A stretch of DNA of 64,000 bases from an uncultured Bacteroidales bacterium (GTDB taxonomy: Bacteria; Bacteroidota; Bacteroidia; Bacteroidales; Paludibacteraceae). The notes under the pieces were generated by a model, which had not been told where the DNA came from, did no database searches, and was given only the letters and a program-made list of their open reading frames with translations. Position 1 is the stretch's first letter. Every line of letters starts with the position of its first letter. Below, in pieces: positions 17,102 to 24,267 of this stretch. The DNA lies in contig CADCEV010000006.1 of assembly GCA_902800525.1 (NCBI GenBank), positions 44,972 to 108,971 on the forward strand. Reading direction: 5' to 3'. The position numbers and the translations under genes are program-made.

Positions 17102-18091
17102 TTAATAAGATGATATTGAAATCCCTAATGGATTATATGCTTTGTTATCGCGAATGATCATCATCTGTCCACCGCGGAGAACTTTTCGTGCAATTTGAGA
17201 AACTTGCGTTTCAATGATGGCCGTAGTGGGCTCCATTTCCGGATGCAAGTCTTCCGCTCCGGCTATTTCTGTGCTGGTTTCTCCAAGCCATCCGCATACT
17301 TGCTGAATACCGGTATAGACTTTGACAAAATGAATAGCCGGAAGGTTGACACTTTTACCGTCCTTATCCACCGCCCAACTGATGCGGAACTTGCATCCCT
17401 CCGTATTATTCGGATGATTGTCGGCATAGCCAAAATCATAGCAATATAGCACAAAATAGGATTGTCCGCCTGTACCTTCATTAACCGCGTTTGGAGCGAG
17501 TAATGTGCCAGTAAAGGTCAGTTCATCCGGAGCCCACAAGGGGTAATAATCCTGCTTGTGGAAGGAATTGCGCGGCACGACGCTACTGCTGTCATTGCTG
17601 TCCGTCCAAGGTATATCTTCTAATCCTTGCGGACGGCGATAAGTGACCGTATAGTTATGTTGCGTTCCAGGTTTGTAATATTCACTTCCTGCCAGTTCGT
17701 ACCACGTATCATCCGGCAGTCCGTTCGAGTTCGTGTCATAACTAACCATCACAATACCCGGCTCGCTGGCTCCGCCTTTGCGGGTGTTGTCTTTGGCGTT
17801 GTTGGCATAAGTAGCATTGCCCGATATTTTGAAGTCATAATCGGTACCACTATTAGCAACCGGATGGTCGAAACCAAACACCACATAACCGCCAAAAGCG
17901 CCTAAGCAAATCATTCCGCCAGCATTGTTAGCGATGGCATCTTCGGCTTTCTGCGCCATCGTTTGAGGAGTGTCTTCTTCGGTTGCTGCCGGCAATGTGT
18001 TGATAAACTGTCCCGGAGCAGGCATGTACTCAAACACCCGTGAAATATAGGGGTTTACCGTTAATAAGATTGTTAATAATAAATGATTCAT
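17102..18091 (-). CDS. Secreted surface protein of the B12 operon
   Basis: The start is set at the ATG at 18091 (329 residues, MNHLLLTILLTVNPYISRV), 7 bp after the btuG stop; the longer frame would run back into btuG. A short hydrophobic leader is followed by GGMICLGAFGGYVVFGFDHPV, DTNSNGLPDDTWYELAGSEYY and SYFVLYCYDFGYADNHPNNT, features of a beta-sandwich cell-surface protein often found next to BtuG in Bacteroidetes. DTNSNGLPDD looks like a calcium-binding loop. The C-terminus (ARKVLRGGQMMIIRDNKAYN then PLG) matches that of the DUF4465 protein downstream. Binding of B12 or help to BtuBG is inferred from context only. Confidence 0.72.
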   Translation of the reverse strand: MNHLLLTILLTVNPYISRVFEYMPAPGQFINTLPAATEEDTPQTMAQKAEDAIANNAGGMICLGAFGGYVVFGFDHPVANSGTDYDFKISGNATYANNAKDNTRKGGASEPGIVMVSYDTNSNGLPDDTWYELAGSEYYKPGTQHNYTVTYRRPQGLEDIPWTDSNDSSSVVPRNSFHKQDYYPLWAPDELTFTGTLLAPNAVNEGTGGQSYFVLYCYDFGYADNHPNNTEGCKFRISWAVDKDGKSVNLPAIHFVKVYTGIQQVCGWLGETSTEIAGAEDLHPEMEPTTAIIETQVSQIARKVLRGGQMMIIRDNKAYNPLGISISSY

Positions 18092-18098
18092 ATCTGTT

Positions 18099-19208
18099 TT
18101 ATTTATAGATAAATGCAATATGTGCTGGAATGTCACCCGTACGTACATTCCATAATTGTTTGCCATCGCGTGAGAAGCAATATAGCACTCCAGGGTTAAC
18201 GTACGTTCCGGCATCGGTCATATACACATAGCCGGAATCGGGATGTATAGCTATGCCGTAAGGAGTGTCAATCAACGTATTGTCTGTTACAATGGAGGTA
18301 GATACTTGTTGGCATGTGCGTGTATTGATGATGCCGCTCATGGCTCCTCCGGCCGCATAATCCATTCCGCAATAATAGAGCGAATCGCCGCAAATGGTCA
18401 AGTCACCAGCCGCCAGTTCAAACGTATCGGTTATCTGTTTGCTGAGAGGATTGACGCGAAAGAGACGTGCCGGATTATCCGCATAATCGCCTCGCGAAGT
18501 AACCCATAACATATCTTCACCGTCTTTTCGCACCCGATGCAGATTAATAGCAACCAAAATGGAATCGGCTACCTCAAATGTATTCAAATCAATAACCGAC
18601 AGTTTGGTTTCATAATTCGGAACCAAGTACCCGCCGGAATTCGCCACGTATAGTTTATTGCCCAATACTTCTACTTCATCCGGTTGGTAACCAACAAAAC
18701 AAGTATCTATGATTTGAAGCGTTGCGGTATCAAATTTAGCCACATAGCCAATTTGCTTGTTTCCTATTTGCACAGGGCCGGCATAACTCGTTATATAGCC
18801 ATAAGCGCCATCAAACGTCAAATACCGGCAATTCGGTATCTCAATGGTTCCGATATGTTCTGCCGTGCGCTTATCCATTACCTCGATCAGGTTGGAACAG
18901 TTAATCACAGCATACAAACGGTTGCCATACACTTTGAGGTCATTCCCAACATCGCCAAGCGCCTGAACCATACCCGGATTAGCGGCTCCGTAAATATTCC
19001 GTGTATAGATCGCTTTTTCAAAATCATAATAATCGAGTGTTGCTTTGTTCTGCCCCATGTTTCCTTCATTGAGCAGATAGAAGCCACGCAAACTACCACT
19101 CTGTTTGTCGCCACGTGTTTCTGTTTCGGTCGGGGGAAGCAATTCGTCCCCGCGGCATGCTGTCATGAACAGCAGGATTGCCAATACATATATATTTGTT
19201 CTCTTCAT
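18099..19208 (-). CDS. btuG: BtuG-like surface B12-binding beta-propeller lipoprotein
   Basis: 369 residues. MKRTNIYVLAILLFMTAC is a lipoprotein signal (Cys 18). The rest is a seven-bladed propeller in which each blade repeats a G.xLY.VN motif: NDLKVYGNRLYAVINCS, VEVLGNKLYVANSGGYL, GDLTICGDSLYYCGM, GIAIHPDSGYVYMTDAG. This is the DUF5074/YncE-like family to which Bacteroides BtuG belongs; BtuG captures cobamides at the cell surface with high affinity and caps BtuB. The gene lies 3 bp after btuB and under the same cobalamin riboswitch, which supports the assignment. Confidence 0.85.
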   Translation of the reverse strand: MKRTNIYVLAILLFMTACRGDELLPPTETETRGDKQSGSLRGFYLLNEGNMGQNKATLDYYDFEKAIYTRNIYGAANPGMVQALGDVGNDLKVYGNRLYAVINCSNLIEVMDKRTAEHIGTIEIPNCRYLTFDGAYGYITSYAGPVQIGNKQIGYVAKFDTATLQIIDTCFVGYQPDEVEVLGNKLYVANSGGYLVPNYETKLSVIDLNTFEVADSILVAINLHRVRKDGEDMLWVTSRGDYADNPARLFRVNPLSKQITDTFELAAGDLTICGDSLYYCGMDYAAGGAMSGIINTRTCQQVSTSIVTDNTLIDTPYGIAIHPDSGYVYMTDAGTYVNPGVLYCFSRDGKQLWNVRTGDIPAHIAFIYK

Positions 19209-19211
19209 AAT

Positions 19212-21263
19212 TTAAATGTACGCGCGTACGATCAGTTTCCCGTTTAGTCCCGGCATAGGGTAATTGAGGATGATAGCATACTGCTGGTTTAATAAGTTAT
19301 TGATTTCAACCGTTGTGGACAAGCGCCAGCCTTTTAGTTGCCACATTTTAGAGATACTCAAATCATGCGTGTACCACGGCAACTCATAGTTTGCACGGAT
19401 GTTAGCGGAAGTATGGTAGCGCTCTCCCACATAAATGAAAGAGTAATGCAGCGACCAATCCCTCCAACTCAGATTACTGACAATAGAGCCGGAATGCCAG
19501 GGAATATAGGCTATCTGACCGCCATATTCCAGTTTTGACGGATCCGTAAGATCTTGTGCTTTCTGATATGTATATGAGCCGTTGAAAGCCCACTCCACTC
19601 CATAATCAAAGTGCATCGTCACGCCGGCATTGATGTCACAGCCACGGATTTCCACGTATCCCAAATTCAACATCTGCCAACGATATTGGCTATTTCCTTT
19701 CGGAACAGCAATGATTTTATCTTTCACCTGGTTGAAGTAGCCATCCGCTTTTACATGTAGATCTATACCTTTCATCGCATTATTATCCAACTTAAGCGAT
19801 TTGGTGTATTCTAATCCACCGTCATACTGCGTGGTAAATTCAGGCCGAAGCGCGGTATTTCCGATATCCGTATAATACAAGTCATTGAACGTCGGCATTC
19901 TGAAAATATGCTTGTAGAAAGCATGCAAATACAACCGTTCCGTCAACAGAGGCTGATAACTCAACGAAACGGAAGGAGTAAGGCGGCTGTAATCCTTTGC
20001 CGCCTTGTTTATCAGGCCGGCAGGCCGCTCTATATGATCATGAATGAGTGTTTCCAATGCCGTTGCCTGCGCACGAAGCCATTTATAATGAAAAGCCGTG
20101 GAGACAGCAATCAAGCCGGTATGTCTGCGAGGGAACACAAAATTGGACATGTTGCTATTGAGATGATTATAGATATAATCCGCACTTACCGCCACTTCCC
20201 ACCAACTAAACACATCCGCCCGAAAAGCGGCACTCAGATAAGCTTCTTGCTGGCGAAATTCGTTGTCCACATACATCAACGTGGTGTCCGGATTCAGATA
20301 GCGCATTTGGTCGTATGAATACTTAGCGGTAGCCAACAGACTCAGCCGTCGGTCTCCTGCCATCCATGTATTCTCAAAGGAACTCTGCACAAAGGCATTC
20401 CTGTCCCATTGACGCTGATCCGAAGTCCACACATTGCGTATGATTGCCCGCGGAATACCTTTCTCACTGTTATAGAAATACCCCTTGACATGCCATTTTC
20501 CGCGAGGCAGATATCCAAACAGACCTATTTCGGCCCGCCAGGATTGAATATCTCCGTTTTGGCGCACGCCGGTAGTGTCCCATGCTGTTTTTCCATCCGT
20601 ACTCACTTTATGCACCCTGAAATGGTAACGCCCGGTAGCAAATTGGTATTCCGCATTAGCGCTCAAATGAATATTGTCGGTCAGTTTATGCTCATATAGC
20701 ACGGAAGGATTTGCCAAGCCGAATGTTCCTGCCCGCATTCCAACCATCACATTATAAGGCTTGTCCGCTTCGAACTTAGGGCGACGGGTCCTCAAATAAA
20801 GCGTTCCGGAAGAGCCGTAGTCTTTAGCCGGCTGGAGCAATTCGCTCTTTTGACCGTTATAGAGACTAATCTCTTCTATATTCTCCATAGAGAACTTACC
20901 CAGGTCCACCACGCCGTTCTGGGCATTTCCGATCTCCACTCCGTCATAAAAGACACCCAAATGATGCGAACCCATAGAGCGGATATCCACTGTTTTTATT
21001 CCCCCTACTCCGCCGTAGTCTTTTATTTGCACGCCTGAGAAATAACGCAAAGCATCGGCAACAGAAAGCGCATTGAGGCGTTGGAGTTCAGGTCCTTTGA
21101 GGGTCTGGGGCTGAATCACATCTTTATCCAACACACGCGCAGTAACCTCCACTTCCTCTATCTGGAAGCGGCGGTACAACGAGTCCAAGTCTGCATCGCT
21201 TAACGCGAATACAGAGTTAGCACAAAGTGCCAAACAAAGTATGAAAAATATCTTTTTTGCCAT
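19212..21263 (-). CDS. btuB: BtuB-like TonB-dependent cobalamin receptor
   Basis: I choose the ATG at 21263 (683 residues) because MAKKIFFILCLALCANSVFA is a clear signal peptide and the codons before it belong to the riboswitch region. The plug domain shows LNALSVADALRYFSGVQIKDYGG and VDIRSMGSHHLGVFYDGVEIGNAQNGVVDLGKFSMENIEEISLYNGQ. The rest is a beta-barrel with many aromatic strand ends, closing YAIILNYPMPGLNGKLIVRAYI. The size fits the compact BtuB class rather than SusC (about 1000). It takes up B12 through the outer membrane and is the first gene of the operon btuB-btuG-two surface proteins-btuF. Confidence 0.88.
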   Translation of the reverse strand: MAKKIFFILCLALCANSVFALSDADLDSLYRRFQIEEVEVTARVLDKDVIQPQTLKGPELQRLNALSVADALRYFSGVQIKDYGGVGGIKTVDIRSMGSHHLGVFYDGVEIGNAQNGVVDLGKFSMENIEEISLYNGQKSELLQPAKDYGSSGTLYLRTRRPKFEADKPYNVMVGMRAGTFGLANPSVLYEHKLTDNIHLSANAEYQFATGRYHFRVHKVSTDGKTAWDTTGVRQNGDIQSWRAEIGLFGYLPRGKWHVKGYFYNSEKGIPRAIIRNVWTSDQRQWDRNAFVQSSFENTWMAGDRRLSLLATAKYSYDQMRYLNPDTTLMYVDNEFRQQEAYLSAAFRADVFSWWEVAVSADYIYNHLNSNMSNFVFPRRHTGLIAVSTAFHYKWLRAQATALETLIHDHIERPAGLINKAAKDYSRLTPSVSLSYQPLLTERLYLHAFYKHIFRMPTFNDLYYTDIGNTALRPEFTTQYDGGLEYTKSLKLDNNAMKGIDLHVKADGYFNQVKDKIIAVPKGNSQYRWQMLNLGYVEIRGCDINAGVTMHFDYGVEWAFNGSYTYQKAQDLTDPSKLEYGGQIAYIPWHSGSIVSNLSWRDWSLHYSFIYVGERYHTSANIRANYELPWYTHDLSISKMWQLKGWRLSTTVEINNLLNQQYAIILNYPMPGLNGKLIVRAYI

Positions 21264-21284
21264 TGTTCGTCCTATTCCGAGAGG

Positions 21285-21395
21285 ACTTACCAATCGATAC
21301 AAAAAGGAAAGCGATCTGACTTATGCCGAAGCAATCACAGTAGCCGGTCTGTCCGGGATTTGCACCCGCGTTCTCTTATCCTATTTGCGTGCCGG
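21285..21395 (-). promoter_or_regulatory. Cobalamin riboswitch upstream of btuB
   Basis: On the minus strand GGGTGCAAATCCCGGACAG is followed by ACCGGCTACTGTGA and, after a short hairpin, AAGTCAGATCGC. These fit the conserved core (GGTG-AAATCC, GC-ACTGT) and the B12-box region of cobalamin riboswitches. It lies 20-130 nt before btuB and overlaps the last codons and stop of the DUF1846 gene. It would turn the operon down when B12 is plentiful. End points are approximate. Confidence 0.82.
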
Positions 21396-22862
21396 GTCGG
21401 TTGTTAAATCGATACCTAATTTCTTAAATGTTCTCCAATCCACTTCTTTGAGCATTACCGTAGAGTGCGCTTGGCAACCCTTCAGTAACGGTAGTGTTTC
21501 CAACGCCTTGCGGCAGTTGTCGTCATGCAACGAGAGAACCGATAGTGCCACTAACACTTCGTCCGTGTGCAGACGCGGGTTCTGACCATGCAGATAACTG
21601 ATTTTCGTTTTCTGTATGGGTTCAATGATATTTTGCGGAATGAGCCTCAGGGCATGGTCAATGCCGGCTAATTCCTTCATTGCGTTGAGTAAAAGCGCCG
21701 CCGAAGAGCCCAATAACTGCCCTGCCTCCGCGGTAATGATTTTACCATCCGGCAACTCGATTGCGGCCGCGTGGTTAAACGATCCGTCGTGCAGAGCTCC
21801 CGAGAGCGCCCGGCGTTCACGCGCAGCAACGGTTGTACGGCGATACGCAGTAGTGATACCCACTTGTTGCTGCAAAAGCGCCAGTTTCTTCACCTCGGCA
21901 TCGTTGCATTTGCCGTTCGCCAAATGGCAGAGCGACTGGAAATAGCGGCGGATGATCTCCTGCTTGCTGGCTTCACGCACGGCTTCGTCATCGCTGATGC
22001 AGAAACCGACCATATTAACCCCCATCTCCGTGGGCGAATGATACGGGCTGGAACCATAAATAGAAGTAAACAAGGCTTCCAAGACCGGGTAGATCTCTAT
22101 ATCGCGGTTGTAGTTCACCGCTGTCTTGCCTGTTGCCTCCAGATGGAAGGGGTCGATCATGTTCACGTCCTGCAAGTCCGCCGTAGCCGCTTCGTACGCC
22201 ACATTCAATGGATGTTTGAGCGGCAAGTTCCACACGGGGAAAGTCTCAAACTTTGCATATCCCGCCTCTTTGCCACGCGCGTGCTCGTTATAGAGCTGAC
22301 TCAGACAAACCGCCATCTTGCCGCTACCCGGTCCGGGGGCAGTTACCACCACCAAAGGCCGCGTGGTCTCGATATAATCATTGCGACCGAAGCCCTCCTC
22401 GGAAGCAATCAACTCCACATTATGCGGATATCCCTCGATGGTATAATGATAATAGACACAGATTCCTTTCCGCTCCAAACGTTGTCGGTACGAGTCCGCG
22501 GAACGTTGGCCCGAATAGTGGGTAATCACTACCGAAGAGACCAAAAATCCGCGCAAAGCAAACTCTTCGCGGAGACGCAGAACATCTTCATCATACGTTA
22601 TACCCAAATCCTGGCGAACTTTATTACGCTCAATATCCAAAGCGGAAATAACGATAATGATCTCCAATGAATCCTGCAACTGGGTCAACATGCGCAGTTT
22701 GCTATCCGGCATAAAACCGGGTAGCACGCGGCTGGCGTGCATATCATCGAACAACTTGCCCCCCATTTCAAGGTAGAGCTTATTGCCAAATTGCGCAATT
22801 CGGTCGCGTATATGCTCCGACTGAATGCGGATATATTTATCGTTATCGAAAGCTTTTTGCAT
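21381..22862 (-). CDS. DUF1846 family protein
   Basis: 493 residues from the ATG at 22862. The family is typically about 500 residues; YLEMGGKLFDDMHASRVLPGFMPDSKLRML, the P-loop-like VVVTAPGPGSGKMAVCLSQLY (about 168-188) and the NLPLKHPLNVAYEAATADLQDVNMIDPFH stretch are its hallmarks. The biochemical role is unknown; the phosphate-binding GPGSGK suggests nucleotide binding. The -7 box of its promoter ends 9 bp before the ATG, so the mRNA would be nearly leaderless. Its 3' end overlaps the cobalamin riboswitch of the next operon. A TTG four codons upstream was rejected because it lies within the promoter. Confidence 0.88.
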   Translation of the reverse strand: MQKAFDNDKYIRIQSEHIRDRIAQFGNKLYLEMGGKLFDDMHASRVLPGFMPDSKLRMLTQLQDSLEIIIVISALDIERNKVRQDLGITYDEDVLRLREEFALRGFLVSSVVITHYSGQRSADSYRQRLERKGICVYYHYTIEGYPHNVELIASEEGFGRNDYIETTRPLVVVTAPGPGSGKMAVCLSQLYNEHARGKEAGYAKFETFPVWNLPLKHPLNVAYEAATADLQDVNMIDPFHLEATGKTAVNYNRDIEIYPVLEALFTSIYGSSPYHSPTEMGVNMVGFCISDDEAVREASKQEIIRRYFQSLCHLANGKCNDAEVKKLALLQQQVGITTAYRRTTVAARERRALSGALHDGSFNHAAAIELPDGKIITAEAGQLLGSSAALLLNAMKELAGIDHALRLIPQNIIEPIQKTKISYLHGQNPRLHTDEVLVALSVLSLHDDNCRKALETLPLLKGCQAHSTVMLKEVDWRTFKKLGIDLTTDPARK

Positions 22863-22871
22863 AACAGGGTA

Positions 22872-22903
22872 CAAAATTACTGCTTTTTTTGCACATATGC
22901 AAG
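22872..22903 (-). promoter_or_regulatory. Promoter of the DUF1846 gene
   Basis: Minus strand CTTG (22903-22900), 20-nt spacer, TAATTTTG (22879-22872). The ATG at 22862 is 9 bp downstream. Confidence 0.7.
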
Positions 22904-22940
22904 TTTTTTGTACATTTTTTTCAAAAAATAGTACTTTGGG

Positions 22941-22972
22941 CTTGCTTGGAAGGATTTTTTTTTGTAATTTTG
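22941..22972 (+). promoter_or_regulatory. Promoter of the pseudouridine synthase gene
   Basis: CTTG (22941-22944), 20-nt spacer, TAATTTTG (22965-22972), then CA. The ATG at 22990 follows. Confidence 0.7.
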
Positions 22973-22989
22973 CATCGAATTTAGAAAAT

Positions 22990-24267
22990 ATGGATATTCA
23001 GGAGGCTGTCAATATCATAATAAATAAAGTACACGCGTACATGCGCGCGAACCCGGAAAGTGAATTGCACCGGCAAGGAAAAATGTTCGGTGTTTTGATG
23101 GTGGACGGTGGAGATCATCCGCTACCCTATTTGGCGGCATTCTCAGCCCAATTAGACGGCAGTTATTATCACGAGGGTTTTGTGCCACCTGTCTATGCGA
23201 TGTCCACGCCTCCTATTGGAACCAACAAAGTGGAGTCCAGACGGTTGCAACAGTTGCTATTTGCCAACTACCGGTTTGTGAACGGTTTGGGCGAGACGAA
23301 AGATCTATTGGAGATTTTCGCAAACGAGAAGCCTATAATCTCTCCGGAAAACTGGTTTGGTAAAGACCGAGGGGCGAAGGAGTCTTCCGTTTTGCCGCCG
23401 GCAGGAGCCGGCGAATGCTGTGCGCCTAAGTTATTGCAGTACACGTTGACGCATGGACTGAAGCCGGTTTCGTTAGCGGAGTTCTGGATCGGTGCATCGC
23501 CGCGCAATGAGATTCGTCAGGAAGGTGTGCTCTACCCTCCCTGTTCCGGGCGTTGTGTACCTATTCTAAGACACGTAACCAAAGGTCTGAATGTAGAATT
23601 TGTCACTTCCCAAGAATCCTCTCCGGCTGTATTGGAGGAGATAGAAACGCTGTATGAGGACGATTTTCTGATGGTTGTGAACAAGCCGGCAGGAGTATTA
23701 TCTGTTCCCGGTAAGACGAATGAGGTCTCGCTGACAGAGTTCCTCTCCAAGCGGCTTAACGGAGCATATATCATGCCTGCGCATCGTCTGGATCAAGACA
23801 CCAGCGGAATTATTGTATTAGCAAAGAAGCCGGATGTATATAAAGAATTACAATCCTATTTCCAACGCCGGGACATTCAAAAGCGCTATGAGGCCATGCT
23901 TGCGCCCAATAACCGTTTTCAGGCGATCCCCGATGAAGGCGAGATTAGTTTGCCCTTGCTACCAAATCCCTATGACCGTCCGCGGCAAATGGTCAATAAG
24001 GAGCATGGAAAGGTCGCCATTACACGTTTTCATGTCCGCGAGCGGAGAGCGGATGGTTCGGTGTTGGTAGATTTCTATCCTTTAACCGGAAGGACGCATC
24101 AGTTGCGCGTACATGCGGCTCATCCGGAAGGACTGAATGCGCCTATTGCCGGCGATCGCCTTTATGGCAAAGCAGGAGAACGGCTCATGCTCCATGCGGC
24201 GGAGATCACATTTCTGCATCCCGTAACAAAAGAAGAGATGCATTTCTGCATCCCCTCTCCATTCTGA
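22990..24267 (+). CDS. RluA-family RNA pseudouridine synthase with extra N-terminal domain
   Basis: 425 residues from the ATG after the promoter. The C-terminal half is the RluA catalytic domain: VVNKPAGVLSVPGKTNEV, the active-site motif HRLDQDTSGIIVLAKK (about 264-279, catalytic Asp in RLDQDTSG), and PLTGRTHQLRVHAAHPEGLNAPIAGDRLYG. No S4 domain is seen. The first about 210 residues form a separate domain with GECCAPKLLQYTLTHGLKPVSLAEFWIG and YPPCSGRCVPILRHVTKGL; these Cys groups could bind zinc. The layout is known in Bacteroidetes, but the role of the N-terminal part is not known to me. The target RNA (tRNA or rRNA) is not determinable. It converges on the next operon with no gap. Confidence 0.87.
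   Translation: MDIQEAVNIIINKVHAYMRANPESELHRQGKMFGVLMVDGGDHPLPYLAAFSAQLDGSYYHEGFVPPVYAMSTPPIGTNKVESRRLQQLLFANYRFVNGLGETKDLLEIFANEKPIISPENWFGKDRGAKESSVLPPAGAGECCAPKLLQYTLTHGLKPVSLAEFWIGASPRNEIRQEGVLYPPCSGRCVPILRHVTKGLNVEFVTSQESSPAVLEEIETLYEDDFLMVVNKPAGVLSVPGKTNEVSLTEFLSKRLNGAYIMPAHRLDQDTSGIIVLAKKPDVYKELQSYFQRRDIQKRYEAMLAPNNRFQAIPDEGEISLPLLPNPYDRPRQMVNKEHGKVAITRFHVRERRADGSVLVDFYPLTGRTHQLRVHAAHPEGLNAPIAGDRLYGKAGERLMLHAAEITFLHPVTKEEMHFCIPSPF

Noticed and set aside
22015-22525. ORFs on the opposite strand and frame of the DUF1846 gene
   Set aside because: No motif or start context; the DUF1846 frame is fully supported.
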